DNA of 51,775 nucleotides, taken from an uncultured Clostridium sp. Lineage in GTDB: Bacteria; Bacillota; Clostridia; Lachnospirales; Lachnospiraceae. Shown here piece after piece: positions 43,318 to 51,775 of this stretch; position 1 is the stretch's first letter, and each line of letters starts with the position of its first letter. The position numbers were made by a program, and so were the translations under genes. The notes beneath the pieces are model-generated. The model did no database searches, was not told the origin of the DNA, and saw only the letters and a list, made by a program, of their open reading frames with translations. The stretch is from contig URFM01000021.1 in NCBI GenBank assembly GCA_900547035.1, positions 1 through 51,775 of the forward strand. The letters run 5' to 3'.

Positions 43318-43929
43318 ATGAGCGGCAATCAAGAAAAAAAGGAAAATCAGAATATGGAACAGCCTCCGGTGATTCGGCTGGACCGGCAGCTGAAATATCA
43401 GGGGAATATTTTGAAAATTTATGAGGATGTGGTTCTTGCTAATGGGCATAAGGCTCACTGGGATTTCATCCACCATGATGGGGCGGCCGCAGTTCTGCCT
43501 GTAGCTGATGACGGGAGGATTCTTATGGTCCGCCAGTATCGCAATGCTCTGGATAAGTTTACTCTGGAAATTCCGGCGGGAAAGCTGGATGATCCTAAAG
43601 AGCCGAAGATCCGGTGCGCTTTCCGGGAGCTGGAGGAGGAGACGGGATTTAAGGCCGATCATTTGGAATACCTGATGAGCCTTAATACCACAGTCGCCTT
43701 CTGTGACGAGGCCATTGATATTTTTGTGGCGCACCATCTGATTCCGTCTAAGCAGCATTTGGACGAAGACGAAGTAATTAATGTGGAGCCCTGGGAGCTG
43801 AAGGACCTGGAGGAGCTGATTTACAGAGGCGAGATTACGGACGGAAAAACGATTGCCGCCATTATGGCCTATGCCAGGAAGTACCGGTCGGTTGATAAGC
43901 GGGATGAAGAGCTGGATTCCCGGTCATAA
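43318..43929 (+). CDS. Nudix hydrolase, ADP-ribose pyrophosphatase type
   Basis: Pyrophosphatase of 203 residues. The nudix box runs from G88 to F111 (AGKLDDPKE...RELEEETGF), with one residue more than the standard GX5E spacing and the catalytic REXXEE intact (R103-E107). The flanking sequences VRQYR and TLEIPAGK are typical of the NudF/ADP-ribose branch. It cleaves ADP-ribose, or a similar nucleoside diphosphate derivative, to AMP and a sugar phosphate. Its place just before spoIIM and xerD repeats the order in Bacillus subtilis (nudF, spoIIM, xerD region), which supports its orthology. Confidence 0.88.
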   Translation: MSGNQEKKENQNMEQPPVIRLDRQLKYQGNILKIYEDVVLANGHKAHWDFIHHDGAAAVLPVADDGRILMVRQYRNALDKFTLEIPAGKLDDPKEPKIRCAFRELEEETGFKADHLEYLMSLNTTVAFCDEAIDIFVAHHLIPSKQHLDEDEVINVEPWELKDLEELIYRGEITDGKTIAAIMAYARKYRSVDKRDEELDSRS

Positions 43930-43985
43930 TATTTTACCTGGAAGCATAGAGTGTTTTAAACAAGCTTAAAAGGTCGTGGCTGCCT

Positions 43986-44510
43986 TTGCAGGTAAAAAAA
44001 TGGAGATATCAGGACTGGCTGGCTTTCAGCTTCGGTTTTGGAGTCCTGCTTGGAACGGCGGCGGTCCGTTTTTTTGGCTGGCCGGTGGTTTTGGAACAGG
44101 TCCGGCAGCCGGAGCAGGCGGCTTTTCCTGACCGATGGGAGGCGCTCCGGCTTTTTTGCGTGGTATTTCGCTGCCGTTTTCTTCAGATGACAGCAGGATG
44201 GCTGATGGGAATGACCGTATGCAGCGTTCCGCTTTTCTGCATGACGGCGGCTTACGGGGGGCTTTCAGCCGCGGTGACGCTGTCGCTGCTTACGGCAAGA
44301 AAAGGAATGCTGGGGCTCCCTGCGTTTTTAATCGGTCTCTTTCCTCAGTGGATTATTTATGGGGCGGTTTGGTGGATATTGGCTTCTTGGGCGAGCGGGA
44401 CTCAAAAAAGGGTCCGTTTGGGGGCGTTCCTTCTGCTGATTCTCTTTACAGCTTGCGGAGCGGGGGCGGAAATCCTTGTAAATCCTATATTTTCCGCATA
44501 TTTTTTTTAA
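43986..44510 (+). CDS. spoIIM: Stage II sporulation protein M
   Basis: Integral membrane protein of 174 residues with about five hydrophobic segments. The C-terminal ending (GAEILVNPIFSAYFF) and the size match SpoIIM. With SpoIID and SpoIIP that protein forms the machine that remodels septal peptidoglycan during engulfment of the forespore. Translation seems to begin with TTG at 43986 behind a weak AAAGGT site; no better in-frame start is visible. The neighbours (nudix upstream, xerD downstream) repeat the Bacillus gene order. It indicates that the organism forms spores or descends from a spore former. Confidence 0.78.
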   Translation: MQVKKWRYQDWLAFSFGFGVLLGTAAVRFFGWPVVLEQVRQPEQAAFPDRWEALRLFCVVFRCRFLQMTAGWLMGMTVCSVPLFCMTAAYGGLSAAVTLSLLTARKGMLGLPAFLIGLFPQWIIYGAVWWILASWASGTQKRVRLGAFLLLILFTACGAGAEILVNPIFSAYFF

Positions 44511-44528
44511 AAATTTTTTCGAGAAATT

Positions 44529-44580
44529 TACAAGATATTGATGGGATGGATTTTACCTGTTTCAATATCTTGTATTTTTA
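44529..44580 (+). terminator. Terminator after spoIIM
   Basis: TACAAGATATTGA (44529-44541) pairs perfectly with TCAATATCTTGTA (44562-44574), followed by TTTTTA. It separates the lysA-proC-nudix-spoIIM unit from xerD. Confidence 0.85.
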
Positions 44581-44623
44581 TGTTAATCAGTAAAAAATAC
44601 CCATAAAAGTGGGAAAAATCTGT

Positions 44624-44652
44624 TTGATTTTATCGAAAAATGCGGCTATAAT
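44624..44652 (+). promoter_or_regulatory. xerD: Promoter for xerD
   Basis: TTGATT (44624-44629), 17-base spacer, TATAAT (44647-44652). The ATG of xerD is 62 bases beyond the -10 box. Confidence 0.8.
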
Positions 44653-44714
44653 GGTAGTCAGCCACTTGAAAGGCGGCATTTTGGGAATACGGGAGAAATA
44701 AGGGATAAAGAGTT

Positions 44715-45569
44715 ATGACGGCGGAAATAAAAGGTTTTGTGGAATATCTGGAGAAGGTAAAAGAGGCCTCTAATAATACGGTGATTTCTTACCAGCGGGA
44801 TTTGACCCAGCTGGCCTCCTTTTTGGAGAACAAAGGGATTACGGAGGTGGGAAAGGTGACGAAAACGAGTCTGAATTCCTACATTCTGGAACTGGAAAAA
44901 GAAGGAAAAGCCGCGGCTACTATTTCTCGTGAGATGGCTTCCATCAAGGCCTTTTTTCATTATGCCTTCCGCCAGGGGATGATCCGCAGGGATCCCTCTG
45001 AATTTATGAAGGCGCCTAAGGTGGAGAAGAAGGCGCCGGTGATTTTGACCCTGGCGGAGGTGAACGCTCTCTTGGAACAGCCAGGGGGGAACAGTCCTAA
45101 GGAAAAGCGGGACAAAGCCATGCTGGAGCTGCTGTATGCGACCGGAATCCGTGTTTCGGAGCTGATTGGACTGCAGATGGAAGATCTGAACCTGAAGGTG
45201 GGATATATTGTCTGCAGAGACCGGAATAAAGAGCGTATGGTGCCTTTTGGAAAGCATGTAAAGGAAGCTCTGACTGACTATCTGGAGAGTGCCAGAGGAG
45301 AGCTGCTGAAAGGGGGGGAATCTCCCTGGCTTTTTACCAACTGCAGCGGCAGACCCATGAGCCGTCAGGGCTTCTGGAAGCTAATTAAATTTTATGGGGA
45401 AAAGGCCGGGATTAAGAGCGACATTACGCCCCACACGCTGCGCCATTCCTTCGCTGCACATCTGGTTTTAAGCGGTGCGGATATTCGTGCGGTCCAGGCT
45501 ATGCTGGGCCACTCCGATGCGGCCACGACACAGATTTATGCCAGTTATCGGGAGAAGCTGGTGCGGTAA
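44715..45569 (+). CDS. xerD: Tyrosine recombinase XerD
   Basis: Site-specific recombinase of 284 residues. An N-terminal core-binding SAM-like domain (1-100) precedes the catalytic domain, which holds all active-site residues: R146 in GIRVSEL, K172, H240 and R243 in HTLRHSF, H266 in LGHSD and the nucleophile Y275 in TQIYASY. In Firmicutes this enzyme, with XerC or alone, resolves chromosome dimers at dif. Being next to nudix-spoIIM and far from any mobile-element gene, it is the housekeeping enzyme rather than an integrase. The ribosome binding site is weak (AAGGGATAAAGAGTT). It has its own promoter and a terminator. Confidence 0.93.
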   Translation: MTAEIKGFVEYLEKVKEASNNTVISYQRDLTQLASFLENKGITEVGKVTKTSLNSYILELEKEGKAAATISREMASIKAFFHYAFRQGMIRRDPSEFMKAPKVEKKAPVILTLAEVNALLEQPGGNSPKEKRDKAMLELLYATGIRVSELIGLQMEDLNLKVGYIVCRDRNKERMVPFGKHVKEALTDYLESARGELLKGGESPWLFTNCSGRPMSRQGFWKLIKFYGEKAGIKSDITPHTLRHSFAAHLVLSGADIRAVQAMLGHSDAATTQIYASYREKLVR

Positions 45570-45593
45570 AACTAAAAACAGCGACAGATATTT

Positions 45594-45626
45594 AAGCTGC
45601 CTTTTCCTAAGGGGAAGGCAGTTTTT
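45594..45626 (+). terminator. Terminator after xerD
   Basis: CTGCCTTTTCC (45597-45607) pairs with GGGGAAGGCAG (45611-45621) with G-T pairs and a three-base loop, followed by a T run. Confidence 0.85.
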
Positions 45627-45693
45627 GGCATTTACGGGTAAAGCTTGTTTTTGAAGGTATGGAAAGCGTTACAATATCTTAAGAAAATCGCTA

Positions 45694-45722
45694 TTGACGT
45701 ATTCCACCAAACTGTTTACAGT
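45694..45722 (+). promoter_or_regulatory. Promoter for the second cell-wall-repeat protein
   Basis: TTGACG (45694-45699), 17-base spacer, TACAGT (45717-45722). The -10 box is imperfect. Unlike its paralogue at 36403, no inverted repeat covers this promoter. Confidence 0.5.
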
Positions 45723-45786
45723 TAGGGTAAGAGCAGCGGGATGAATCCGTTGAGGGAGAATTTGTCGGTGAGAAAGGGGAATGCGT

Positions 45787-46803
45787 ATGAGCGGGCGGAT
45801 ACAGAGATGGCTGCGGCTGTCAAAGGCGTTCGGAGCGGTTGCGATGACTGCGGTGTTCGTTATGCTTCTGGGATACAGGGGATCAGCGGTCCAAGCGGAA
45901 GAGGCCAGACGAATCAGCCGCGTTTCCCTGAAATTTGAGACAAAGATTCAGCCGGAGATGAATTTCGGAGACGAGACCATTGATATTTCCGCTTCCAGCG
46001 AAAGATACTACGTGGAAGATTATCAAATTATGAATTCGGGATTTATTTGGGAAAACCGGATGACGCCCAGAATTCAGGTGACGGTTATGCCGGCCGAGGG
46101 ATGGTACTTTGGCGCGGTTGGCCGGGAGGAGATTACCTTAAAAGGCGGCGGGGCGGTTTACTCTAAGTCCCGGCGGGGAGCGGGGGACGGTCTGGTGATT
46201 GAACTGACGCTGGAGCCCTTAAACCGCTATATGGACTCTTTAAGCGGGCTGAGGCTGGAGAAGGACGGGGCGGCTTACTGGAATCCTGTTTCCAACGCGG
46301 GCAGCTATGAGCTGAGAGTTTATCGGGACGGGCGTGTGTTCGGAGATGCGGTGACAGTGCGCTCGGAGCGGTACAGCTGCTGGGAAAAACTGATTACGCC
46401 GGGAACATATGCGGTAGAAGTGCGTCCGGTGAACCGAACGGACCAGGAGGTTAAAGGGGAGTGGGTCCGCTCCGGGGATCTTCTGGTAGATTCGGCTATG
46501 GCGGCGGCCTTTCAGGGCCGTCCGGTGACCGGGGAGAACGGTCAGGTGATTTCGCCTGTCTGGCGGCAGGCGGCAGATGGACGCTGGTGGTATGACTGGG
46601 GAGACGGAACCTGGCCGGCGGACTGCTGGGAAGAAATTCAGGGAAAGTGGTATTTCTTTGATCCGGAAGGCTATATGAAAACAGGATGGTTTCTTTGGGA
46701 GGATCAGTGGTATTATTGCACAGAAAAGGGCTATATGCTGAGCGACTGCATCACGGAGGACGGTTACTGGCTGGGAGCGGACGGGGCGTTGATACGGCAG
46801 TAG
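45787..46803 (+). CDS. Secreted protein with cell-wall-binding repeats, paralogue of 36403-37473
   Basis: A 338-residue exported protein. The signal peptide is long and basic (MSGRIQRWLRLSKAFGA...), ending near VQA-EEA. The N-terminal domain (ISRVSLKFE, FGDETIDIS, YQIMNSGFIWEN) matches the same region of the protein at 36403-37473 (IDKVTLNFA, IGDIRVTTN, YTNSGDTW). A fibronectin-like part (SYELRVYRDG) follows, then two or three cell-wall-binding repeats (GKWYFFDPEGYMKTGW). The ATG at 45787 is preferred to 45781 because AAGGGGA stands too close to the latter. It has fewer repeats than the paralogue. It is likely wall-attached, with no enzyme domain seen. Confidence 0.85.
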   Translation: MSGRIQRWLRLSKAFGAVAMTAVFVMLLGYRGSAVQAEEARRISRVSLKFETKIQPEMNFGDETIDISASSERYYVEDYQIMNSGFIWENRMTPRIQVTVMPAEGWYFGAVGREEITLKGGGAVYSKSRRGAGDGLVIELTLEPLNRYMDSLSGLRLEKDGAAYWNPVSNAGSYELRVYRDGRVFGDAVTVRSERYSCWEKLITPGTYAVEVRPVNRTDQEVKGEWVRSGDLLVDSAMAAAFQGRPVTGENGQVISPVWRQAADGRWWYDWGDGTWPADCWEEIQGKWYFFDPEGYMKTGWFLWEDQWYYCTEKGYMLSDCITEDGYWLGADGALIRQ

Positions 46804-46885
46804 AGCGCGATGCTTCGGGACGGTGTGATCAGGAAAATAAAAGAAGCTGTCCCGAGGCGATATAGATTTGACAGAGGTGATAACA

Positions 46886-48958
46886 GTGTTAAAAGAGGAA
46901 GAAAAGTTTTTAAAGGCACTGGATGTGTCCTATTCCTATAATTTGGCGAAGAAAATGGAGAAGCCTGGAACCAACCCGGTTCTGGGCTTTCGCACGGCCG
47001 GATCGGGGGCAGAGTTTGAAGTGGGGGAGATGCTGGCCCGGGAAATGCGGGACATCGGCCTTTCCGATGTTGTTAAGGACCGGGTGGAAGTGGATGCGTG
47101 GGATTTCCATCATGCTGTCCTTTCTTTTCGGGACCGGCAGGGGAGAGAGCGGAGCTTTCAGCTGGGAGCCTACCAGACACAGTTTGATACTCAAGGACCG
47201 AAAACATATTCTCTTGTTTACGCGGGCAAGGGTACGGCCCGGGATTATGAGGGGCTGGACGTAAGGGATAAGCTGGTGCTGGTGGACATCAACCAGAGGG
47301 ATGAATGGTGGATTAATTTCCCGGTTTACCAGGCAAAGCTCAAAGGAGCGGCGGCTCTGATTGCGGTCCAGGACCAGGGCTACGGCGAGGTGGACGATGA
47401 AGCCCTCAACGCCCAGGATATTGCGGGTCCGGCCGATGCGCCGGCATTTTCTATCTCCCGGGCGGATGCAAGGGTACTGAAGGAGGAGATGGAGAGGGGA
47501 GAGATTTTAGTTTCTTTTGATGCCAAGTCTCTGGTGAGGGAAAAGAGCGGGACTTATAACATTGTGGGACGGATTCCGGGGAGAAATACCAAAAAAAGCA
47601 TTCTGCTGTCGGCTCACTATGACTCCTATTTCTCCGGATTTCAGGATGACAACACGGCGGTATCCATGATGCTTGGCATTGCCAGGGCCTTGGTAAAAAG
47701 CGGTTTCCAGCCGAAATATAACCTGATTTTCTGCGCTATGGCTGCGGAGGAATGGGGGGTGATCAACTCCAAATATGACTGGTCTACCGGGGCGTATGAG
47801 GAGATTTTCACTGTCAGGCCGCAGTGGAGAGGGCAGGTGATTGCGGATTTGAATTTTGAGCTGCCGGCATTTGCCCACGGGAAAAAGGACGGGGTACGCT
47901 GTACTTATGAATACGAGTCCTTTTTGAAGGAATTTGTTTCTGGCGTTTCGCCGGATAAAACCGTTTATCCGGAAGGAATCGAGGTGCTGTGTCCCATTGA
48001 AACCTGGTCGGACGATTTCTCCATGGCTATCGGGGGAATCCCTTCCATGGTGAATGATTTTGCTTCCGGGGAATTTATGGAAACTCACTATCATTCCCAG
48101 TTCGACAATGAGGAATTCTACGATGAAGAAGTATACCGCTTCCATCATGAATTTTACGGACGTCTGGTTTTGGCGCTGGACCGCCTGGCGGTGGTGCCCC
48201 TGGATTTCTCCAGGCTTTTTAGCGCGGTGAAGGAGAGCGAGGACCAAGGCCTGTGGAAGCGGGCAAATGCGGACGGAAGGAAACTTCTGGAAGAGGCTTC
48301 CAGGGGGGAAGCCTTGGGTAAGGGGATTTATGACCAGATCAGCAGGATTAATCTCCGGTATCGGAAAATGTTGGAGGAAGGAAGGCAGGAGGAGGCGGAG
48401 CGGCTGTTTGCGGCTTGCGAACCCCTTCAGGAGAAATTGCTCTACGCCTTTTATAAGGAGCAGGACTATTTTGTACGGCTGAACTGGCATGATGAGGTTC
48501 TTTTTCCTCAGCAGGCAGTACGGCGCAATCTGGAGGCTATTTATCAGGCGTTGGACTGTCTGGAGGCGGGGAACATTCGGCAGTGTCTGGAGTATGTTTA
48601 CAGTATCGACAACAACCGGTACGCCTTTGAATTTGACCGGGAGGTATTTGACTATTTTACCGGGTATGTGCTGGACCAGCCAGCGGACCGTCTGAAATGG
48701 GGGACGGGGAGGATTATTCACCATGAGAATCTGTTCCGTTTGGTGGAAGAATTGAAAAAACGTGCGGAGAATGAAGGGCAGGAGGTTCAGAACCTAGAAG
48801 AACAGTTAAAGGAACTGACGGCTGTGGCGGAGAGCCAGGCTGCCTGTTACCGGGATGATCTGCGCTATATGACCGAGGCTTCAAAAAAAATCGGGCTGCT
48901 TTTAGAGGAGTGTCGGGAAATGGCCCGGAGTGAGGAGATACAAACCTATGGAGAGTGA
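46886..48958 (+). CDS. M28-family metallopeptidase with PA-like domain, cytoplasmic
   Basis: Zinc aminopeptidase-like protein of 690 residues. A protease-associated-type insertion (about 105-215) precedes the M28 core. The metal residues are visible as H244 and D246 in SAHYDSYF, D254/D255 in FQDDNTAV and E288/E289 in MAAEEWGV. After the catalytic core comes an unusual C-terminal helical region of about 270 residues with coiled-coil character (LKKRAENEGQEVQNLEEQLKEL). The GTG at 46886 follows AGAGGTGAT at ideal spacing and is preferred to a TTG at 46868. There is no signal peptide, unlike most secreted M28 enzymes. It overlaps the GNAT gene by 11 bases. Confidence 0.8.
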   Translation: MLKEEEKFLKALDVSYSYNLAKKMEKPGTNPVLGFRTAGSGAEFEVGEMLAREMRDIGLSDVVKDRVEVDAWDFHHAVLSFRDRQGRERSFQLGAYQTQFDTQGPKTYSLVYAGKGTARDYEGLDVRDKLVLVDINQRDEWWINFPVYQAKLKGAAALIAVQDQGYGEVDDEALNAQDIAGPADAPAFSISRADARVLKEEMERGEILVSFDAKSLVREKSGTYNIVGRIPGRNTKKSILLSAHYDSYFSGFQDDNTAVSMMLGIARALVKSGFQPKYNLIFCAMAAEEWGVINSKYDWSTGAYEEIFTVRPQWRGQVIADLNFELPAFAHGKKDGVRCTYEYESFLKEFVSGVSPDKTVYPEGIEVLCPIETWSDDFSMAIGGIPSMVNDFASGEFMETHYHSQFDNEEFYDEEVYRFHHEFYGRLVLALDRLAVVPLDFSRLFSAVKESEDQGLWKRANADGRKLLEEASRGEALGKGIYDQISRINLRYRKMLEEGRQEEAERLFAACEPLQEKLLYAFYKEQDYFVRLNWHDEVLFPQQAVRRNLEAIYQALDCLEAGNIRQCLEYVYSIDNNRYAFEFDREVFDYFTGYVLDQPADRLKWGTGRIIHHENLFRLVEELKKRAENEGQEVQNLEEQLKELTAVAESQAACYRDDLRYMTEASKKIGLLLEECREMARSEEIQTYGE

Positions 48959-49580
48959 CATACTATACCGGGTCCGGAGAGAGGATCTGCCCAGACTGGA
49001 GGAGCTTTTAACCAAGTGTTTTGAGAAAGATCCGCTGTACTGTAAACTGATTCCGGATGAAGAGACGAGAAAACGCCTGCTTCCTGAACTGTTTCAGTGT
49101 GATTTGACGGAGTTTTATGAAACCTGCGAGATTTTTTCCGATAGTCCGGATATGAACTCCCTGTTGGTGGTTTCTGACGGCACAGAGAGCTTTGACCCTC
49201 TGAAACGGTATCTGACGGAGGCCTGGGCCCAGATCCAGACGGACCAATATCTGATTCGTGAGGATCTTTCCCTGAAAACACTGTGGAACTTCGTGTTAGG
49301 GAGGGATTACCTGAATTCCAGGTGGACCAGCCAGCTGCACCAGACCAGGCGTCTTCATATCATCTATCTGGCAGTGAGACCGGCTTTACAGCATCATGGG
49401 CTCACGCATCTTCTGATGAGTCAGGTAATCGCTTACGCAGAAGCGCACGGGATGATGATTTCGCTGGAAACCCACAATCCTCACAATGTTCCGATCTATG
49501 AGCACTATGGCTTTAAGTTGTTTGGAGTGATGGAAAAACATTTTGGGCTGAAGCAGTATTGTATGGTGAGGGAGATTTGA
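48948..49580 (+). CDS. GNAT-family N-acetyltransferase
   Basis: Acetyltransferase of 210 residues. The acetyl-CoA-binding region is near the C-terminus: IIYLAVRPALQHHGLTHLLM (a variant of the Q/RxxGxG/A loop), then ISLETHNPHNVPIYEHYGFKLFG, which is the usual GNAT end. The N-terminal half (RREDLPRLEELLTKCFEKDPL) is the common first helix. The ATG at 48948 follows GAGGAG and overlaps the peptidase stop, so the two are translationally coupled. An amine or peptide N-terminus released by that peptidase may be the acceptor; this is inference. Confidence 0.85.
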   Translation: MESDILYRVRREDLPRLEELLTKCFEKDPLYCKLIPDEETRKRLLPELFQCDLTEFYETCEIFSDSPDMNSLLVVSDGTESFDPLKRYLTEAWAQIQTDQYLIREDLSLKTLWNFVLGRDYLNSRWTSQLHQTRRLHIIYLAVRPALQHHGLTHLLMSQVIAYAEAHGMMISLETHNPHNVPIYEHYGFKLFGVMEKHFGLKQYCMVREI

Positions 49581-49586
49581 TTTTTC

Positions 49587-49629
49587 TGAGGTTATACTGT
49601 CGGTTATAAAAAAATGCAGTATAACCTCA
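49587..49629. terminator. 13-base-pair hairpin between the GNAT gene and leuB
   Basis: TGAGGTTATACTG (49587-49599) pairs perfectly with CAGTATAACCTCA (49617-49629). No T tract follows, so it may stabilise the mRNA end rather than terminate. No leucine leader peptide or T-box element is apparent in the remaining bases before leuB. Confidence 0.55.
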
Positions 49630-49688
49630 ATTCATATATTCAATTCCAAACTATTATACATCACAATTCAGAAAAAATCCCCAAATGG

Positions 49689-49717
49689 TTGAAATCCCCA
49701 TTCAAATAAGTTATGAT
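49689..49717 (+). promoter_or_regulatory. Promoter for leuB-ilvD
   Basis: TTGAAA (49689-49694), 17-base spacer, TATGAT (49712-49717), leaving a leader of about 55 bases before leuB. Confidence 0.6.
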
Positions 49718-49778
49718 GAAAGGAAGCTGTAAACCATATTGTTATTATAACTTGAAAGAATAATAAATAGGGGAGAAC

Positions 49779-50879
49779 ATGAAAATGGAATATAGTGTAA
49801 CTTTGATTCCGGGGGATGGGATTGGTCCGGAGATTGTGAGAGAAGCGGTGAAAGTGCTGGATAAGGTGGCGGAGGTTTACGGCCACAGTTTCCGGTACAA
49901 GGAGATCCTTATGGGCGGCTGCTCCATCGATGCATACGGAGTTCCTCTAACCGACGAGGCTCTTGAGACGGCAAAAAGCGCCGATGCGGTTCTTCTGGGA
50001 GCTGTGGGAGGAAACGTGGGAAATTCCCGCTGGTATGATATTGCCCCCAACCTGCGCCCGGAAGCGGGACTGCTGAAGATCCGCAAGGAGCTGGGCCTGT
50101 TTGCTAATATGCGTCCGGCCTATCTCTACAAGGAACTGGCAGGGGCCTGCCCGCTGAAGGAGGAGATTATCGGCGACGGTTTTGATCTTCTGATCATGCG
50201 GGAGCTGACCGGAGGAATCTACTTTGGAAAGCGCTGGACCGAGGAAGTGGACGGGGTAACTGCCGCTACGGATACCCTGACCTACAGCGAAAATGAGATT
50301 CGCCGGGTGGCCATCCGGGCCTTCGATATTGCCATGAAGCGCAGAAAGAAGGTTACCAGCGTGGACAAGGCCAATGTGCTGGATTCTTCCCGCCTCTGGA
50401 GAAAGGTTGTGGAGGATGTGGCCAGGGATTATCCGGAGGTGGAGCTGTCCCATATGCTGGTGGACAACTGCGCTATGCAGCTGGTGATGAATCCGGGGCA
50501 GTTCGACGTAATCCTGACGGAGAACATGTTCGGCGACATTCTTTCCGATGAGGCCAGCATGATTACGGGTTCCATCGGAATGCTTTCTTCCGCCAGCTTA
50601 AATGAGTCCAGGTTCGGCCTTTACGAGCCCAGCCATGGCTCCGCTCCGGATATTGCGGGGAAAGATCTGGCGAACCCCATTGCAACCATCCTGTCTGCAG
50701 CTATGATGCTGCGCTATTCCTTTGACCTGGACCGGGAGGCAGATGCGGTGGAGGCAGCGGTTCAGCAGGTGTTAAGAGAAGGATACCGCACCGTGGACAT
50801 CATGTCCGAGGGCTGCACCCGCATCGGTACAAAGGAGATGGGAGATAAGATCGCGGAGCAAATTGCAAAGCAGATGTAA
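49779..50879 (+). CDS. leuB: 3-isopropylmalate dehydrogenase
   Basis: NAD-dependent beta-decarboxylating dehydrogenase of 366 residues, the third step of leucine synthesis. [17 protein letters not shown], the substrate-binding [13 protein letters not shown] (including the Leu-branch residues before the Arg), the catalytic [14 protein letters not shown] with its Lys/Asp set, and the C-terminal [19 protein letters not shown] are complete. This pattern distinguishes it from isocitrate and tartrate dehydrogenases. It is cytoplasmic. GGGGAGAAC precedes the ATG; a second ATG two codons later is also possible. It is followed after 73 bases by ilvD, forming a branched-chain amino acid unit. Confidence 0.95.
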   Translation: MKMEYSVTLIPGDGIGPEIVREAVKVLDKVAEVYGHSFRYKEILMGGCSIDAYGVPLTDEALETAKSADAVLLGAVGGNVGNSRWYDIAPNLRPEAGLLKIRKELGLFANMRPAYLYKELAGACPLKEEIIGDGFDLLIMRELTGGIYFGKRWTEEVDGVTAATDTLTYSENEIRRVAIRAFDIAMKRRKKVTSVDKANVLDSSRLWRKVVEDVARDYPEVELSHMLVDNCAMQLVMNPGQFDVILTENMFGDILSDEASMITGSIGMLSSASLNESRFGLYEPSHGSAPDIAGKDLANPIATILSAAMMLRYSFDLDREADAVEAAVQQVLREGYRTVDIMSEGCTRIGTKEMGDKIAEQIAKQM

Positions 50880-50952
50880 AGAGGAAAACGCCCAGGCCCG
50901 GGACAGCGATGAAGCGCGGCCGGGCTGTTGTGAACAGATAGGAGGATACAAA

Positions 50953-51775
50953 ATGAAGAGTGATGCAGTAAAAACCGGTATGCAGCAGGCACCCCACAGG
51001 TCCCTGTTTAACGCACTGGGAATGACCCAGGAGGAGATGAAAAAGCCGCTGGTGGGAATCGTCAGTTCCTATAACGAGATTGTGCCGGGTCATATGAACC
51101 TGGATAAAATCGTGGAAGCCGTCAAGCTGGGCGTGGCCATGGCGGGAGGAACCCCGGTGGTTTTCCCGGCCATTGCGGTCTGCGACGGCATTGCCATGGG
51201 CCATATCGGCATGAAGTATTCTCTGGTAACAAGGGACCTGATTGCCGACTCTACCGAGTGTATGGCCATCGCCCATCAGTTCGACGCCCTGGTGATGGTG
51301 CCCAACTGTGATAAGAACGTGCCCGGCCTGCTGATGGCCGCAGCCAGAATCAACGTACCCACGGTGTTCGTCAGCGGCGGCCCCATGCTGGCAGGCCATG
51401 TGAAGGGACATAAAACCAGTCTTTCCAGCATGTTCGAAGCCGTAGGCTCCTACGCGGCGGGCACCATGTCCTTAGAGGATGTGGAGGAATTTGAGGCCAA
51501 GGCATGTCCCACCTGCGGTTCCTGCTCCGGAATGTACACCGCCAACAGCATGAACTGCCTGACCGAGGTTCTGGGAATGGGCCTCAAGGGAAATGGAACC
51601 ATTCCCGCCGTATACTCCGAGCGCATCAAGCTGGCCAAGCACGCCGGCATGCAGGTGATGGAGATGTACCGGAGGAATATCCGCCCCAGGGATATTATGA
51701 CCAAGGAAGCCTTTATCAATGCCCTGACCATGGATATGGCCCTGGGCTGCTCCACCAACAGTATGCTTCATCTTC
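50953..51775 (+). CDS. ilvD: Dihydroxyacid dehydratase, N-terminal part (runs off the window)
   Basis: The first 274 codons of an open frame that reaches the window edge; the full protein should have about 555 residues. It converts 2,3-dihydroxy acids to 2-oxoacids in isoleucine and valine synthesis. The family N-terminus is clear: [34 protein letters not shown], the iron-sulfur cysteine in [15 protein letters not shown], and [19 protein letters not shown] with the other cluster cysteines. AGGAGGATACAAA precedes the ATG. The partner ilvC or ilvBN genes may follow outside the window. Confidence 0.96.
   Translation, partial: MKSDAVKTGMQQAPHRSLFNALGMTQEEMKKPLVGIVSSYNEIVPGHMNLDKIVEAVKLGVAMAGGTPVVFPAIAVCDGIAMGHIGMKYSLVTRDLIADSTECMAIAHQFDALVMVPNCDKNVPGLLMAAARINVPTVFVSGGPMLAGHVKGHKTSLSSMFEAVGSYAAGTMSLEDVEEFEAKACPTCGSCSGMYTANSMNCLTEVLGMGLKGNGTIPAVYSERIKLAKHAGMQVMEMYRRNIRPRDIMTKEAFINALTMDMALGCSTNSMLHL

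Noticed and set aside
44715..45569. The tyrosine recombinase as part of a mobile element
   Set aside because: There are no flanking repeats, excisionase or cargo genes, and the neighbours repeat the housekeeping nudF-spoIIM-xerD order.
49630..49778. Possible T-box or leucine leader before leuB
   Set aside because: The space is too short, no run of leucine codons and no T-box core motif is present, and a simple promoter explains it.

Overview
The window looks like a chromosomal segment of a spore-forming, anaerobic Firmicute of the Lachnospiraceae / Clostridium cluster XIVa kind. The grounds are strong AGGAGG-type ribosome binding sites, TTGACA-17-TATAAT promoters, lipoproteins with Ala/Glu/Thr-rich stalks, choline-binding-type cell-wall repeats, a spoIIM gene in the order nudix-spoIIM-xerD known from Bacillus, and a 1426-residue 2-hydroxyacyl-CoA dehydratase activator-type protein. 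I saw no rRNA, tRNA, CRISPR array, transposase or phage gene. The species assignment is inference.

Layout. (1) 78-7743: a D-aminopeptidase of the DppA/M55 family, transcribed divergently from an oligopeptide ABC transporter (oppBCDF-oppA) that is followed by an LD-carboxypeptidase; this looks like a set for taking up and trimming D-amino-acid-containing (cell-wall) peptides. A 32-codon leader frame with an intrinsic terminator across its start codon precedes oppB. (2) 7881-10963: brnQ-type branched-chain amino acid carrier and a RecJ-like DHH exonuclease. (3) 10974-14573: LysR regulator divergent from a D-2-hydroxyacid dehydrogenase, a CitMHS-like carrier and a 42-residue protein. (4) 14692-16582: a very acidic lipoprotein with a symmetric four-site repeat upstream, then glyA. 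(5) 16655-20045: a second LysR regulator, a 2-hydroxycarboxylate carrier and an alpha/beta hydrolase.

(6) 20138-31673: the most interesting region. A LacI-type regulator is divergent from a ten-gene, tightly packed run: sugar-binding lipoprotein, RbsA-like ATPase, RbsC-like permease, Gfo/Idh/MocA dehydrogenase, TIM-barrel epimerase/isomerase, HAD phosphatase, a deoxyhypusine-synthase-like protein of unknown role, an HldE-like PfkB kinase, a ROK kinase and a GmhA-like SIS isomerase. The last enzymes resemble the kinase/isomerase/phosphatase logic of heptose metabolism but sit behind a sugar importer and lack a nucleotidyltransferase. I know of no described pathway with this set.

(7) 31756-46803: the giant dehydratase/activator-like protein (minus strand), two related cell-wall-repeat secreted proteins (36403-37473 and 45787-46803), corA, a pseudo-rhomboid membrane protein with a zinc ribbon, pyruvate kinase, a diaminopimelate decarboxylase-like gene, proC, a nudix hydrolase, spoIIM and xerD. 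(8) 46886-51775: cytoplasmic M28-type peptidase, GNAT acetyltransferase, leuB, and the start of ilvD, which runs off the end of the window.
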